Positions 45,154 through 55,126 of a stretch of 64,000 nucleotides of DNA are shown here, in pieces; the stretch's first letter is position 1, and each line of letters begins with the position of its first letter. A program made the translations under genes and the position numbers. The notes below the pieces were generated by a model, which did not search any database, was not told the origin of the DNA, and worked only from the letters and a program-made list of their open reading frames with translations. The DNA comes from Thermocoleostomius sinensis A174. GTDB lineage: Bacteria > Cyanobacteriota > Cyanobacteriia > Elainellales > Elainellaceae. The stretch spans positions 3,139,026 through 3,203,025 of the forward strand of contig NZ_CP113797.1 of the NCBI RefSeq assembly GCF_026802175.1. Direction: 5' to 3'.

Positions 45154-46197
45154 TTACTTGAGAGATGAAGCTAGCTGTTGCTGTAAGCGATCTTTAGCCG
45201 CTTTGAAGTCAGTTGCCATTTTTTCACTCTGTTCACTAGAGCAATTGTTGCGAATAGCGGCAAACATCGTACTTTCTTCTTGGCGCACGTGATCCATTAC
45301 CATGTCCTTCAATCGATTGACATTGGTTTTGAAGTCAGGAGAAGCAGGGTTCATGGCTCTGATCTGATCGAGTAGCACCTTCATTTCAGCCTGCTCATCG
45401 TATAGTTCTTGAGTATCACCCTCACCGTAGAAAGGACGAACCGCAGGATAAACAACTTGCTCTTCAGCTTCGGCATGAACTGTCAAATCTTTGTAGATTT
45501 GACCAAAGTATTCCTGGATCTTCTGAGGATCATTGCTTTGATTCAATTCCATGAACAGCGTGTTCACCTTTTGATGATCCATGCGAATCACGTCCTGGAT
45601 GTTCATATCGGATTTATCAGAGGACTGAGTGACAACGCTACCAGCTACACCTGATAAAGCGGCAACAGCGTCCTGTACCCGTGCCCACAGGCCTTGATCT
45701 GCTTCTTGCCCCGTTAGTTCCAGAACTCCTAAAATTTCGAGAATGCCTTTTAGTTGCTCTTGATGAGCACGGTTCTCGAAGTTAACTGTGTTCAGCGGGG
45801 TGATGGCAGCTTCCACATCTGCGCCTACTTTTTGGGCTGCCTTATGCACCAACAATCCAGACATAGTTTGTTGATGCTTGAGTAATTCGTGCTGAGCAAC
45901 CTTCTCATAAATAGAAAGCTTAGAACCAGACATCAGTTCTTCCACTTTCTTGGTCATTTCAGTAACGGTTTCCTTAGGTTCCGATCGGACACCATATTGA
46001 ACAATGACAGTATCCAAAACACCTAGATTCTTTTGATCATCTTCTAGCATGTTCTGAAAACGCTCTTTAATTTTTTCATCCGACATTTCAGACAAGAATC
46101 GGCGTTCGTTGCTGATCAATAACTCTTGAATAACACGCATGCTCGCTAGCTTTTCAGCGATCGCCATACGCTTTGTGTCGTCTAGAGTCGTTACCAT
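45154..46197 (-). CDS. Hemerythrin HHE domain protein with N-terminal helical domain
   Basis: A 347-residue protein. About residues 5-170 form a helical bundle of ferritin-like character (MRVIQELLISNERRF, then repeated E/H-rich helices), and residues about 200-330 form a hemerythrin HHE domain (VIRMDHQKVNTLF, VHAEAEEQVVYPAV, VMDHVRQEESTMFAAI) that would hold a di-iron centre. AAGGAG precedes the ATG at 46197, preferred over an upstream start. It probably senses or stores oxygen or protects against iron and oxidants. Confidence 0.85.
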   Translation of the reverse strand: MVTTLDDTKRMAIAEKLASMRVIQELLISNERRFLSEMSDEKIKERFQNMLEDDQKNLGVLDTVIVQYGVRSEPKETVTEMTKKVEELMSGSKLSIYEKVAQHELLKHQQTMSGLLVHKAAQKVGADVEAAITPLNTVNFENRAHQEQLKGILEILGVLELTGQEADQGLWARVQDAVAALSGVAGSVVTQSSDKSDMNIQDVIRMDHQKVNTLFMELNQSNDPQKIQEYFGQIYKDLTVHAEAEEQVVYPAVRPFYGEGDTQELYDEQAEMKVLLDQIRAMNPASPDFKTNVNRLKDMVMDHVRQEESTMFAAIRNNCSSEQSEKMATDFKAAKDRLQQQLASSLK

Positions 46198-46609
46198 GTT
46201 TTGTTCTCCTTCATCAATGCAATTGAACATGCATGTAACGTTAGTGTTGCATTACAACTCTGCACTATTCATCGATCTAACGGTCGAACTCATCTAACAG
46301 GGTTTTGCTACTACAGCTATCAAAACCTTGGTAAAAGGTATTATTGAATTCAATAAAATGTAAAGAAGCTTGAGAAAAATGCTAGTCGCTACTCTCAGCC
46401 TTTAGATAGAGCTTAGAGGTTGCACTTCAATCAGGTTTAACACCAAAGCGCTATGTCATTTATCTTGTTAAAGTACTTAACTAAGCTTAATTAAGCCTTA
46501 ACAAACACAAAAGAAGATGAATTCCCTCATGTGGCAGAGGTGATAACCAAGTGGATCTTCTACAGTAAATTAAACCCAAAGGATTGAATTCATTAAATTT
46601 AGAGAAAGG
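46198..46609. other. Intergenic region
   Basis: About 410 AT-rich bases between divergent genes. It contains promoter sequence for both but no specific element is recognised. Confidence 0.35.
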
Positions 46610-46984
46610 ATGGTCAATGGCTCTATGAATAAGGACTCCATGCATCAATCTAATCAAGAAATCAAGCAGCCCATGGCTCCTGAGGAAGTAGATCCTCAGC
46701 AAAAGCAAGAGCAAAAGGAAGAGCTAGAAGCTCGGGGAAATAACCTTACAATTAATCCTGGCGATCGCATTGACGAATCAAAATCTTTGGAGGAGAAAGC
46801 AAAGCAAGTAGCTGTGGATGCTCCTGATATTACGGGTGATCACATCGTTGTACCAACCTACTTTGTAGTCGATGAACCCGATGGTGAGCAAAAGGCTCTA
46901 CACCACGTCAAAGATGCAGAAGAAATTTCCGATGTCATCCGACAGGCCAGAATGGATGAAAATGGGGAACGGACTTGGCGCTAG
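46610..46984 (+). CDS. Small acidic hypothetical protein
   Basis: A 124-residue hydrophilic protein with a Gln/Glu-rich first half (PQQKQEQKEELEARG) and an ordered second half (DITGDHIVVPTYFVVDEPDGEQK, described in pieces). The start may be 46610 or the ATG at 46625; neither has an ideally spaced ribosome site, with GAGAAAGG abutting the first. I do not know the family. A hairpin terminator follows. Confidence 0.55.
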   Translation: MVNGSMNKDSMHQSNQEIKQPMAPEEVDPQQKQEQKEELEARGNNLTINPGDRIDESKSLEEKAKQVAVDAPDITGDHIVVPTYFVVDEPDGEQKALHHVKDAEEISDVIRQARMDENGERTWR

Positions 46985-47064
46985 AACATTCTCTGAATCT
47001 ATAGCTTTGACACTAGGATTTCTCTATCTGTTGCCGATGCGGATGCCAATAGGCAGAAGTATGG

Positions 47065-47097
47065 AATATCCCCCATCCAATACTGGAGGGGGATATT
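47065..47097 (+). terminator. Terminator-like hairpin
   Basis: AATATCCCCC and GGGGGATATT form a perfect ten-base stem with a 13-base loop, 80 bases past the acidic protein gene. Only a short T stretch follows. Confidence 0.55.
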
Positions 47098-47139
47098 TAG
47101 TTAAAACCTCACCTGCGCGTTAGTTCAGGGCAAAGGGAA

Positions 47140-47210
47140 CCTGTCACGTTTAAAGCTCTCTATGCGAGAAGAAGTTGGGGGATGAAAGTCAATCTAGCAA
47201 ACGTGGCACG
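47140..47210. repeat. Degenerate intergenic element with inverted ends
   Basis: It begins CCTGTCACGTTTA and ends AGCAAACGTGGCACG, imperfect inverted copies, and contains GAGAAGAAGTTGGGGGATGA as in the element at 5381-5498. It lies in a 575-base gap before the lipoprotein gene. Confidence 0.5.
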
Positions 47211-47560
47211 TTTCTATAGCAAACAGCATAAGCAAGAACGCTGAAATCAAAAAGTACATGCAACGATCTGTTTCTTTTGCAATCGGTCTAAAGATAGATA
47301 TTCCACGACTGATTTTGGTTGCTAATGCGACTTTGGCTAGACGAAGAATTTGTTCTGTCTCGTTAACTTTATGAGGTGACTATTTGCTCTTTTTTCCTGC
47401 CTTGCGAGTGAATAGGAGTACAATCTATCTATTAGAGACTTGGATAGATTGGTAGAGAATCCCATGAATAAGTGATCGTGAAGCATTTGATTTTTGTGGT
47501 GGCAGGAGCGTTTTCAAGGTCACTTATTTCTGAAATAACTAAGTGTATTGGAGTTGTACC

Positions 47561-48160
47561 ATGAACAACATGACTCATAAGGTTCTTAGTGGACTAAATA
47601 ACATTGTTTCTGTTTTTAAACAGTTCCGGTTAGAGCGAATTTTTATTGTAGTTGTTGCTGCTTGTTTGGTTCTAGTCACTACCGCTTGCAGCCCTGATTC
47701 TCCTAGAGTTTCGGGATCTGGTTCCTATAATGAGCGGGTAGGACAGCCTAACGGATTGCGCGAGTACACCGATCGGGCTGACAATAAATCTCGCCCAGAC
47801 TTGAGTTCTTACCAAGATGAGACCGCTCGCGATTCTAGCGCAACCCGCGCTAAGGCTAAAGAACTTTCTCAACGCGCCCGTGAAAATGTTAAACAGGTTC
47901 AAACCCCAGGTGAGTTGATTGAGGAAGTTCAAGAAGGGCCATCTTTGGGTGCGCGCACTCGCAATGTATTAGATAACGTTGGCGAAGCCGTAGAGAACTT
48001 TAAGGACGATTTTGCCGAAGGCACCCGTGAGAATGCAGAGCGGTTACAGGCTGGTGCAGATAAGGCAGGGAGAAACGCACAGATGACAGCTAAGCAGATT
48101 CAGCGGAATGCTCAACAGGCGGCTGATGATGTGGCAGATACCGTTCGCGATCGGGCATAA
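47561..48160 (+). CDS. Lipoprotein, stress-associated family (member B)
   Basis: A 199-residue exported protein with a lipobox (LVTTAC) after a hydrophobic segment near residues 25-43, so it should be lipid-anchored. The start at 47561 is supported by TTGGAG eight bases upstream. The mature part is hydrophilic, Arg/Ala/Glu-rich and helical: TPGELIEEVQEGPSLGARTRN and GEAVENFKDDFAEGTREN parallel the protein at 4939-5325. Ends with Ala/Gln-rich helix. Function unknown. The membrane protein gene at 48205 follows after 44 bases. Confidence 0.75.
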   Translation: MNNMTHKVLSGLNNIVSVFKQFRLERIFIVVVAACLVLVTTACSPDSPRVSGSGSYNERVGQPNGLREYTDRADNKSRPDLSSYQDETARDSSATRAKAKELSQRARENVKQVQTPGELIEEVQEGPSLGARTRNVLDNVGEAVENFKDDFAEGTRENAERLQAGADKAGRNAQMTAKQIQRNAQQAADDVADTVRDRA

Positions 48161-48204
48161 TCGCGCATTTGGTGTAAGTTTACGAATGTTTGGAGGAAAC
48201 CAAG

Positions 48205-48852
48205 ATGGCGTATAGCAATGACCCTGTCGAGCGAGTCGTTGTACCTTCTGTCCCTGTAGCAACGGTTGATTACCACGACCGAGTACGCTGGGGCCCAATT
48301 TTGGCAGGACTGTTCGTGGCAATCAGTACTCAGTTAGTTCTAAGCGGAATTGGGGCCGCGATCGGTTTGACGGGTGTTGCCGCATCAGATACGCCGGGGG
48401 CAGATGCACCAACGGTGGGAACGGCTGTTGGAATTTGGGCCATCATTAGTTTGCTGATTGCCTTATTTCTAGGTGGCTGGATTACTGCTCGTGCGTGTGG
48501 GCCAATGAATCGAAGCACTGCGTTGCTAAATGGCGCGATTCTATGGGCAACGACACTTGCGTTAAGTTCATGGTTATTGGCGACGGGTGTAGCGGGTGCG
48601 TTTGGCGCCGTCGCCTCGAATGCAGGAGACATCATTAACCAAGTGCAGCAGGGAGGCACTGCTGTACCTACTGATCCGAACTTGACCGCGCAGCAGGTTC
48701 AGGACGCTGCGGCCAATGCAGCAAAAGCAGGTTGGGCCTTTGCATTTGGCGCGCTGTTGGGATTGATTGCAGCAATGGTTGGTGCCTCGGTCGGTGCACG
48801 ATCGCTGCATACAACGACCGTTGCACGCACTGATCGCCCCTATGTACAGTAG
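48205..48852 (+). CDS. Four-TM conserved membrane protein
   Basis: A 215-residue integral membrane protein with about four hydrophobic segments: the first after VRWGPILAGLFVAISTQLVL, the second near WAIISLLIALFLGGWITARA, the third at ILWATTLALSSWLLATGVAG, and the last at FAFGALLGLIAAMVGASVGA. Small-residue-rich helices suggest tight packing. TTGGAGGAAA precedes the ATG. Similar to YrzE-like or other stress-linked membrane proteins, but no function is assigned. Probably in an operon with the lipoprotein. Confidence 0.7.
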   Translation: MAYSNDPVERVVVPSVPVATVDYHDRVRWGPILAGLFVAISTQLVLSGIGAAIGLTGVAASDTPGADAPTVGTAVGIWAIISLLIALFLGGWITARACGPMNRSTALLNGAILWATTLALSSWLLATGVAGAFGAVASNAGDIINQVQQGGTAVPTDPNLTAQQVQDAAANAAKAGWAFAFGALLGLIAAMVGASVGARSLHTTTVARTDRPYVQ

Positions 48853-48995
48853 TTAAGTGCGATCGTTGCGAGTGGGGCCGCGCATAGTGGGCCTCACGAG
48901 TAAACAAAGGGTGAACAAAGGTAGTCATGCTTAGTTCTTTTGCCTGAATAAACTCACCTAACCCCAGATTTGAATCAACTCGAAACAGATGTTTC

Positions 48996-49026
48996 AGCCT
49001 TTGGTCATTGCCAGAGGCTTTTTTGT
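48996..49026 (+). terminator. Terminator
   Basis: AGCCTTTGG pairs with CCAGAGGCT (one G-U) over a six-base loop, followed by TTTTTT. It ends the lipoprotein/membrane protein transcript. Confidence 0.75.
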
Positions 49027-49273
49027 TGTGGTGTTAAGCACGTTACGATCACAATGCTTCTATTTCTTTAGAATTCTTAAAACTATTGCTGAAGGCAGAC
49101 CGCAATGATGGATCGGATCGCTAGGATCAAAAAACAATACAAAGTTAAAACAATAACCTAAAACACAAGCGGTGCAAGCTCTTCCACGGTTTTGCTGTTG
49201 CTAACTAACCCGCTACACCTGCTCATTTATCATTCAGTTCACCGCTGGTAGTTTTATTTTGGAATAACCCACC

Positions 49274-50251
49274 ATGCAAGAAGCCGTTGCTCCCGTCCAA
49301 TCTTCCACAAACCTAGAAACAAGTCAACCGTCTGTTCCCTCGGCAACGGTCGTTCCATCATCTGACATCAGCCATTTTCACTCAAAAACGATCGACTTCA
49401 AAAAAGGGATATGGCTTTTAGGACTTTCATCTTGGGGAGTGGGTATTTTTAGCAGAACCGTCCTTGCGTTAACTGATGGTTATTTCACAGTTGTTGAACT
49501 GTCACAAGTCCTGCTGAGTTTGTTACTTTTTCTTAGCTGGTTGTGCTTCAAACCAAACAGTTCTGACTCCAGTGCAAGTTGCGATTATAGTATTCTGAAG
49601 CTGAGTGAATATCAGACGAACTTCAACGATCGGCAACGTCAACTATATCTTGATACAACTCAATTGCGAATGGCTGAACTGCGCAATCAGCACATGATTA
49701 CTCAGGAATATGTGTTTCCGTTTCCGTACCTCTGCCAAATTTATCACTTGTTGAATCTTAAGCATTTGGAGGATGTACATAACTTCAGTCTTAGTAATTT
49801 GAAAGTGGTAAAAGTGAGTGAAACTCAATCAACCACGATCGGAGGAACCATGCGCTTTCAAACTATTTTGGATTCTCCTATCAATACTTTGAGAATTTGG
49901 CGGCAATCTCTAGTTGAGGTTGAATTAATTTTGCACACGCCCTATACGATCGAGTTAAACATACCTGCTTATGGAGATAAGCGCATCATTGTCATTTTTA
50001 ACATCGTTCCATTAACACCAGAGGAGCACAAATTGTTCATCGATATCTATAGCAATTTGAGATGGCCAAAACCTATCTTGAAGATGCTGTTACATATTGC
50101 TTCCTCACTCACTGTCTTTGAGGATTTTCCATATTTACGCAAGTTAGCACAGCGTAACTTAACTCGGCTGATGCAACCAAATCGGGTATCAAGTCATGAA
50201 ACAATGTGGTTATTTAGACGATTTGCAGAATTGTATGGAACAGGGTTATAA
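49274..50251 (+). CDS. Hypothetical protein with two TM segments
   Basis: A 325-residue protein. A disordered Ser/Thr/Val-rich N-terminus precedes two hydrophobic segments (about residues 47-65 and 70-93), then a large soluble part of about 220 residues (strand-rich centre, LRIWRQSLVEVELILHTPY, and a helical end). I do not recognise a family. The 420-base gap upstream holds only the terminator of the previous gene. Confidence 0.55.
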   Translation: MQEAVAPVQSSTNLETSQPSVPSATVVPSSDISHFHSKTIDFKKGIWLLGLSSWGVGIFSRTVLALTDGYFTVVELSQVLLSLLLFLSWLCFKPNSSDSSASCDYSILKLSEYQTNFNDRQRQLYLDTTQLRMAELRNQHMITQEYVFPFPYLCQIYHLLNLKHLEDVHNFSLSNLKVVKVSETQSTTIGGTMRFQTILDSPINTLRIWRQSLVEVELILHTPYTIELNIPAYGDKRIIVIFNIVPLTPEEHKLFIDIYSNLRWPKPILKMLLHIASSLTVFEDFPYLRKLAQRNLTRLMQPNRVSSHETMWLFRRFAELYGTGL

Positions 50252-50300
50252 GCTAGTGCAGCCATTGTAGATGCGATTTAGCTAGGCATTTCTAGAAAGG

Positions 50301-50406
50301 AGCCTCCCACGTTTGCAAACGACTGCATTCGCCCTCATTTTTCACTCCCTGTCCTTAAGTTTGAGGGAGAGGAGCAAAACTTCAAAGCCCCGTTGCAAAC
50401 ATGGAA
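50301..50406. repeat. Degenerate intergenic element with inverted ends
   Basis: It starts GCCTCCCACGTTTGCAAAC and ends GTTGCAAACATGGAAAG, imperfect inverted copies matching those at 5381-5498 and 47140-47210. The inside again has CCCT/GAGGGAG stretches that can pair. Confidence 0.5.
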
Positions 50407-50532
50407 AGTAAAATTCGGATAAGGGTATAAATGTGATATACACACCCCAAAAAGGAGATAAGTGTTGCTATCCCTCTTACGTTGCGATCGGTTCTATTAC
50501 AGATAATTGTCTTAATCCAGCACTTCGATAAT

Positions 50533-51693
50533 TTAGTGTTTCAAAATTAAATGATTGTGCGAATCAAACATAATATTTCCTTCTTGTTGCAATTTTCCTA
50601 GTAGTCGAGTAATCGTTACTCTGGTTGTGCAACAAGCGCTGGCAAAATCCTGATGAGTCAGGCGTACACATAAACGAATTCCATTTTCGACAGGTTGTCC
50701 AATTTCTCGCTTCAATAAATCAAGTAGATGATGAAGTCGATCTTCTACTCGAAGCTGTCCATAGATAGACAGAAAACTTTCAGTTTGTCGGAGACGTTGT
50801 GTAATTAGGGGCAATAACACTTGCGCAAGGCGCGGCGACTGGGAAACTTCTGTGAGCGAGATGGAAACAAGCTGCACCTTCGACAGAGCAATCGCTTCGT
50901 AGGTTTGTAGCGCTGTTAAACTAGAACCGAAAACCATAGAGTCTCGCACCAGTCCCATCAGCATTTCTTCCCCCCGATCGGACATTGTAGATAATTTCAC
51001 AACTCCCCGTGATACTAGCCATAATTTACTAGGATCAAGAGGAATGATATCACCTTTACTGTAAAATTGAATCGGGCGATCTTGGCAGGGATCATAGTCT
51101 GCACAATCTAGGGCTGATTCTGCCCGCTTGCGTTCAGTAACATCTCGCAGTATCCACCTAAACCCAGTTTTATTATCGAAAGACTGAGTCGTGCTGACAC
51201 TAACCGATGCACTGAAAAAATCGGCATGATAACGCTGAAAACGAACCGTCAGGTCAACTCGATGGCGCTGTTGAATTTGAGAGAGTTTCGTTTGAAACGC
51301 TGCCCGATCCTCGTTGAATATCAGCGATGGCAATGGCTTGCCAATCAGAAGTTGAGGCTGAGTATTAAACAAAGCAGCAGCAGCACTATTCAACTCTTCA
51401 ATGATGAACGCTGCATCCGTCACAATATATCCATCTAACAACAACTCAGAAAGCTCCTGATATCGTTGATGTTCGCTATCAATATTGGACTGCATGGAGG
51501 CTAGCTTTTCGTTCTGTCGAGCTAGCTCATTCATAACTAACTGCAAAGCTTCAGAAACAATTCCAAGTTCAATTAAAGCGGTTGGCAACAGCTCTGGAGA
51601 AGGGGAGGGAGAAGCGATCGCATGACGATACAATTCCGACAAACGCCCGTGAATTTTTTCGATACGGTGGCTTAGTGGATTCATGTCACTCAT
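50533..51693 (-). CDS. PAS-domain Crp/Fnr-type transcription regulator
   Basis: A 386-residue fusion: N-terminal helices, a PAS domain (about 85-200, with VTDAAFIIEELNSAAAALF and a PAC end GFRWILRDVTERKRAE), a cyclic-nucleotide-binding-like domain (about 215-300), and a Crp-type helix-turn-helix (LTHQDFASACCTTRVTITRLLGKLQ). The CNB domain may or may not bind a nucleotide. Crp/Fnr proteins usually lack a PAS domain; the fusion suggests a sensed signal modulates DNA binding. A 980-base gene-poor stretch lies upstream, between it and the WGxxGxxG gene. Confidence 0.88.
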   Translation of the reverse strand: MSDMNPLSHRIEKIHGRLSELYRHAIASPSPSPELLPTALIELGIVSEALQLVMNELARQNEKLASMQSNIDSEHQRYQELSELLLDGYIVTDAAFIIEELNSAAAALFNTQPQLLIGKPLPSLIFNEDRAAFQTKLSQIQQRHRVDLTVRFQRYHADFFSASVSVSTTQSFDNKTGFRWILRDVTERKRAESALDCADYDPCQDRPIQFYSKGDIIPLDPSKLWLVSRGVVKLSTMSDRGEEMLMGLVRDSMVFGSSLTALQTYEAIALSKVQLVSISLTEVSQSPRLAQVLLPLITQRLRQTESFLSIYGQLRVEDRLHHLLDLLKREIGQPVENGIRLCVRLTHQDFASACCTTRVTITRLLGKLQQEGNIMFDSHNHLILKH

Positions 51694-52673
51694 GGGGTTG
51701 ATTGCGTCTAACGACGTTTAGCTGAAAAAAGTGGCTTTTTTGGTCACGTGTTCAATGACTTGTTCAACGAAGAGACTGACTTCTACTATGCAGGATGTAA
51801 AACCTATTATTCTGTGAGCAGAAGGAACAAAGTTGATAGACAGTTCCCAGAGAAACCACTAGAACAGTTGACTCAGATACCACCATGCGTAGCAATACTT
51901 ACATTTCTAGACTTAACTTATCCTGGTCTTACCGTATTCATCTACACTTTAAATTTAAACTTCCTATAGGCATAGACTAAAGTAATCCCAGAAAGTCTTT
52001 AGGTTTAATTTGCCGCTATCTCTAAACTAAAAAATGATTTTCAAACACTCTTCACCGTCCATGAAGGGGCTGTGTTTTCAAAGACACAATGTTTTTTTAC
52101 AAATGACTAGACTTTCGACAGAGAGCTTAGAAATAAATAGCCAGAGACTTGTTGTAGCAAGGAACATAATACCTTCATCCTTAGCTAGTAGCTGAGCCTG
52201 TATTACTCCTAGACGGCTTTAAAAGGACTTTAGTAAACCAAAGCTTAATCTCAGTATAATTTTAATTTCAGTTGGATGATTTCTAGCGAGCAATTAGTAA
52301 GGCGATCGTCTACCTATAGAGCATTACACTAATTACAATCAGAAACTCTTGAATTCCGTTTTAATAGATTGCTTTCATTCTCAATTTACATAAAAAGTTT
52401 ATTGATATCTCGTCTGTCGGATGACATCGGAAATTTCTTCTACATCATAGGCGCTAAACTTTATTTTCAAATTCTACAAACGACACAAATCAGCGTGTCG
52501 AAAAATACACTTTTTGCAGATATTTCTCATATTTCTCAGCATGAATGACTCTAAAGCTAGATAGAAAATAGACCTAAGTTAAGGCAAATTGATCAGCAAG
52601 GAGAGCGCTAATAACGGAGAGCACTTAAAACATTTTTTGAATCTTCAAACATTACATCTTAGGAGGGTGACTT
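51694..52673. other. Long gene-poor AT-rich region
   Basis: About 980 bases with no convincing gene; a 73-codon frame at 51748-51969 has no ribosome site or family character. The stretch directly before 52674 carries an AGGAGGG ribosome site for the next gene. No RNA family was recognised. Confidence 0.4.
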
Positions 52674-52979
52674 ATGAAATTTTCTGCGTTAGTTAAGACA
52701 ATATTAACGGGTGCCTTGGTTGCAGGTTTAAGTACGATTGCCTTTGAAATACCTGCGTCGGCTCAAGTTGAAACGTCTCCTGGTGTCACTGACGGGACAA
52801 CTGGAACAACAGCTGTTCAAGATCAGGATGACGGATTTGACTGGGGTCTTCTCGGTTTACTGGGGTTACTAGGCTTGGCAGGATTAGCTCGTAAATCAGA
52901 CGATCGGGTGACTACCTATCGTGACCCTCAAACCACGTCCACAACCACGACTCGTTCCGACCCTACTAATTTGCGGTAG
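52674..52979 (+). CDS. WGxxGxxG family small secreted protein
   Basis: A 101-residue protein with a signal peptide (cleavage after SAQ), a short Thr/Gln-rich spacer, the hallmark DWGLLGLLGLLGLAGLARK (WGxxGxxG followed by a basic stop-transfer-like end), and a Thr/Arg-rich tail. This is the cyanobacterial and bacterial WGxxGxxG group, of unknown function; the glycine-rich helix may span the membrane. AGGAGGGTGACTT precedes the ATG. Confidence 0.8.
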   Translation: MKFSALVKTILTGALVAGLSTIAFEIPASAQVETSPGVTDGTTGTTAVQDQDDGFDWGLLGLLGLLGLAGLARKSDDRVTTYRDPQTTSTTTTRSDPTNLR

Positions 52980-53152
52980 TCACTTTGTGGCTATTGAAAC
53001 AAATTGATTCACAGATTGATAAGCTCACTGGTTTATCAGCAAGTTTATCAGCCAGCACAGCGATTTTAGCGAATGCATTCAACTTAACCTATGTTGCAGC
53101 TAGGCAAAATTGCTGTGCTTAAACGTATTACGGGGCAAGGAGAATAACAAGC

Positions 53153-53929
53153 ATGGAACTGACGCCGGACGAGCGCGGCAACCAACGCAATGTACTCCCA
53201 AATCAGCCACCAGAATCTAGTCACCCAAATCTGGACTTTGAGCAGCACAGTTCTGAGCAGATGAGTGAGGTTGAACGCTGGGGGTCTCTACTGACAGGAG
53301 GCGCACTTGTACTAATGGGGTTACAGCAACGATCGCTGCGAGGGGCACTGATGGCCATTGCGGGGGGTGGCTTGGCTTATCATGGTGCAACATCCCAAAA
53401 AGGGATTAAAGAGACTGTGACGGAAGCCGTAGGTTTGGACAATAGCATTCGAGTTGAAAAGTCCGTTACGATTTTCAATCGATCACCAGAAGAACTGTAT
53501 CGCTTCTGGCGTAACTTTGAAAATTTGCCAATGTTCATGAAACATCTCCAATCAGTACAAGTGATTGATCAAACGCGATCGCACTGGGTTGTGGATGCGC
53601 CAGTAGGCAATTCGATCGAGTGGGACGCAGATATTATCAATGAGCAAGAAAATCAATTGATTGCTTGGGCATCGGTTGAAGGAGCGTCTGTCGAGAATTC
53701 TGGTTTTGTACGCTTTAAGACAGCACCTCCGGGGCGCGGCACTGAAGTGAAAGTTGTCATTGAATACAATCCACCGGGCGGGCAAGTCACTGCTAACCTA
53801 GCCAAATTATTTGGAAAAGATGCCAATCAACAAATTGGTGATGAATTGCGCCATTTCAAGATGCTGATGGAAGCTGGTGAAATCGCTACCACTGAGGGAC
53901 AACCGTCTGGTCGCAGAGGAGAGAATTAA
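53153..53929 (+). CDS. SRPBCC-fold protein with N-terminal membrane segment
   Basis: A 258-residue protein. Residues 35-85 form a short glycine-rich hydrophobic region ([32 protein letters not shown]) of the DUF2892/YgaP-like kind, and about 95-235 a START/SRPBCC ligand-binding domain with [27 protein letters not shown] ligand is unknown. Its stop is two bases before the zinc alcohol dehydrogenase start; this pair recurs in stress-related loci of other bacteria. Confidence 0.85.
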   Translation: MELTPDERGNQRNVLPNQPPESSHPNLDFEQHSSEQMSEVERWGSLLTGGALVLMGLQQRSLRGALMAIAGGGLAYHGATSQKGIKETVTEAVGLDNSIRVEKSVTIFNRSPEELYRFWRNFENLPMFMKHLQSVQVIDQTRSHWVVDAPVGNSIEWDADIINEQENQLIAWASVEGASVENSGFVRFKTAPPGRGTEVKVVIEYNPPGGQVTANLAKLFGKDANQQIGDELRHFKMLMEAGEIATTEGQPSGRRGEN

Positions 53930-53931
53930 GC

Positions 53932-55113
53932 ATGAAAGCCGTTTGTTGGCATGGCGCGAAGGATATGCGGGTAGAAACAGTGCCCGATCCCACAATCTTA
54001 AATCCACGAGACGCCATTATCAAAGTCTCCTCCACCGCGATTTGTGGATCAGATGTCCATATTTATGACGGCTTCATTCCCACTATGCAGCCCGGAGATA
54101 TTATTGGGCATGAATTTATGGGAGAGGTCGTTGAAGTTGGCACAGAAGTTAAAACATTGCGCAAGGGCGATCGGGTCGTGGTTCCATTTCCTATCTCTTG
54201 TGGTCACTGCTTCTTTTGTCAACGAGACCTTTGGTCGCTGTGCGATAACTCTAACCCAGATACCAATGCTTGGATGATCGAAAAGCTGTATGGTCACTCC
54301 CCTGCGGCATTATTTGGTTATTCACATTTGTTTGGTGGATATGCTGGTGGGCAAGCAGAATACGTGCGAGTTCCATTCGCAGATGTGGGCCCGATCAAAA
54401 TTCCAGATGGGTTATTAGATGATCAGGTATTATTTCTCAGCGATATTCTGCCTACAGGATACATGGCTGCCGAGAATTGTCAGATTCAACCTGGCGATAC
54501 GGTAGCGGTCTGGGGATGTGGCCCGGTCGGGCTATTTGCTATCAAGAGCGCTTATTTACTGGGGGCGGAACGAGTCATTGCCATCGATCGGGTACCTGAG
54601 CGACTCCAAATGGCGCGAGAATATGGCAAAGCCGAAACTTTAAACTTTGAAGAACTTGATCCGGGTGAAGCTCTCAAAGAAATGACGGGTGGGCGTGGTC
54701 CTGATGCTTGTATTGATGCAGTCGGACTGGAAGCTCACGGTATGGGATTGGAGGGCTTCTACGACAAAGTTAAGCAAGCGGTTCGCTTGGAGACCGATCG
54801 TCCTAATGTATTGCGACAGGCGATCGTTGCGTGTCGTAAAGGCGGCACGGTTTCCCTTGCAGGCGTATATGGTGGATTCTTGGACAAAGTTCCCATGGGT
54901 GCAGCCTTTAATAAAGGATTGACGCTAAAAATGGGTCAAACTCATGTCCATAAATATCTTCGTCCTCTATTAAATCGAATTCAAAGTGGTGAAATTGATG
55001 CATCTGCAATCATTACCCACCGTTTACCCCTAGAAGATGCCTCCTATGGGTATGACATTTTCACAAACAAAAAAGACAACTGTGTCAAAGTTGTGCTTAA
55101 ACCTGGTACGTAA
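53932..55113 (+). CDS. Zinc-dependent alcohol dehydrogenase family protein
   Basis: A 393-residue medium-chain dehydrogenase. CGSDVH and GHEFMGEV supply the catalytic zinc ligands, the [15 protein letters not shown] cluster the structural zinc site, and [16 protein letters not shown] binds NAD. The insert with [28 protein letters not shown] is typical of the glutathione-independent formaldehyde-dehydrogenase-like branch. The substrate is likely a small aldehyde or alcohol. It overlaps no gene and follows the SRPBCC gene by two bases. Confidence 0.9.
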   Translation: MKAVCWHGAKDMRVETVPDPTILNPRDAIIKVSSTAICGSDVHIYDGFIPTMQPGDIIGHEFMGEVVEVGTEVKTLRKGDRVVVPFPISCGHCFFCQRDLWSLCDNSNPDTNAWMIEKLYGHSPAALFGYSHLFGGYAGGQAEYVRVPFADVGPIKIPDGLLDDQVLFLSDILPTGYMAAENCQIQPGDTVAVWGCGPVGLFAIKSAYLLGAERVIAIDRVPERLQMAREYGKAETLNFEELDPGEALKEMTGGRGPDACIDAVGLEAHGMGLEGFYDKVKQAVRLETDRPNVLRQAIVACRKGGTVSLAGVYGGFLDKVPMGAAFNKGLTLKMGQTHVHKYLRPLLNRIQSGEIDASAIITHRLPLEDASYGYDIFTNKKDNCVKVVLKPGT

Positions 55114-55126
55114 TAGGAGATTAGAC

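Noticed and set aside
51748-51969. 73-codon frame in the AT-rich gap
   Set aside because: No ribosome site and no family character; AT-rich chance frame likely.
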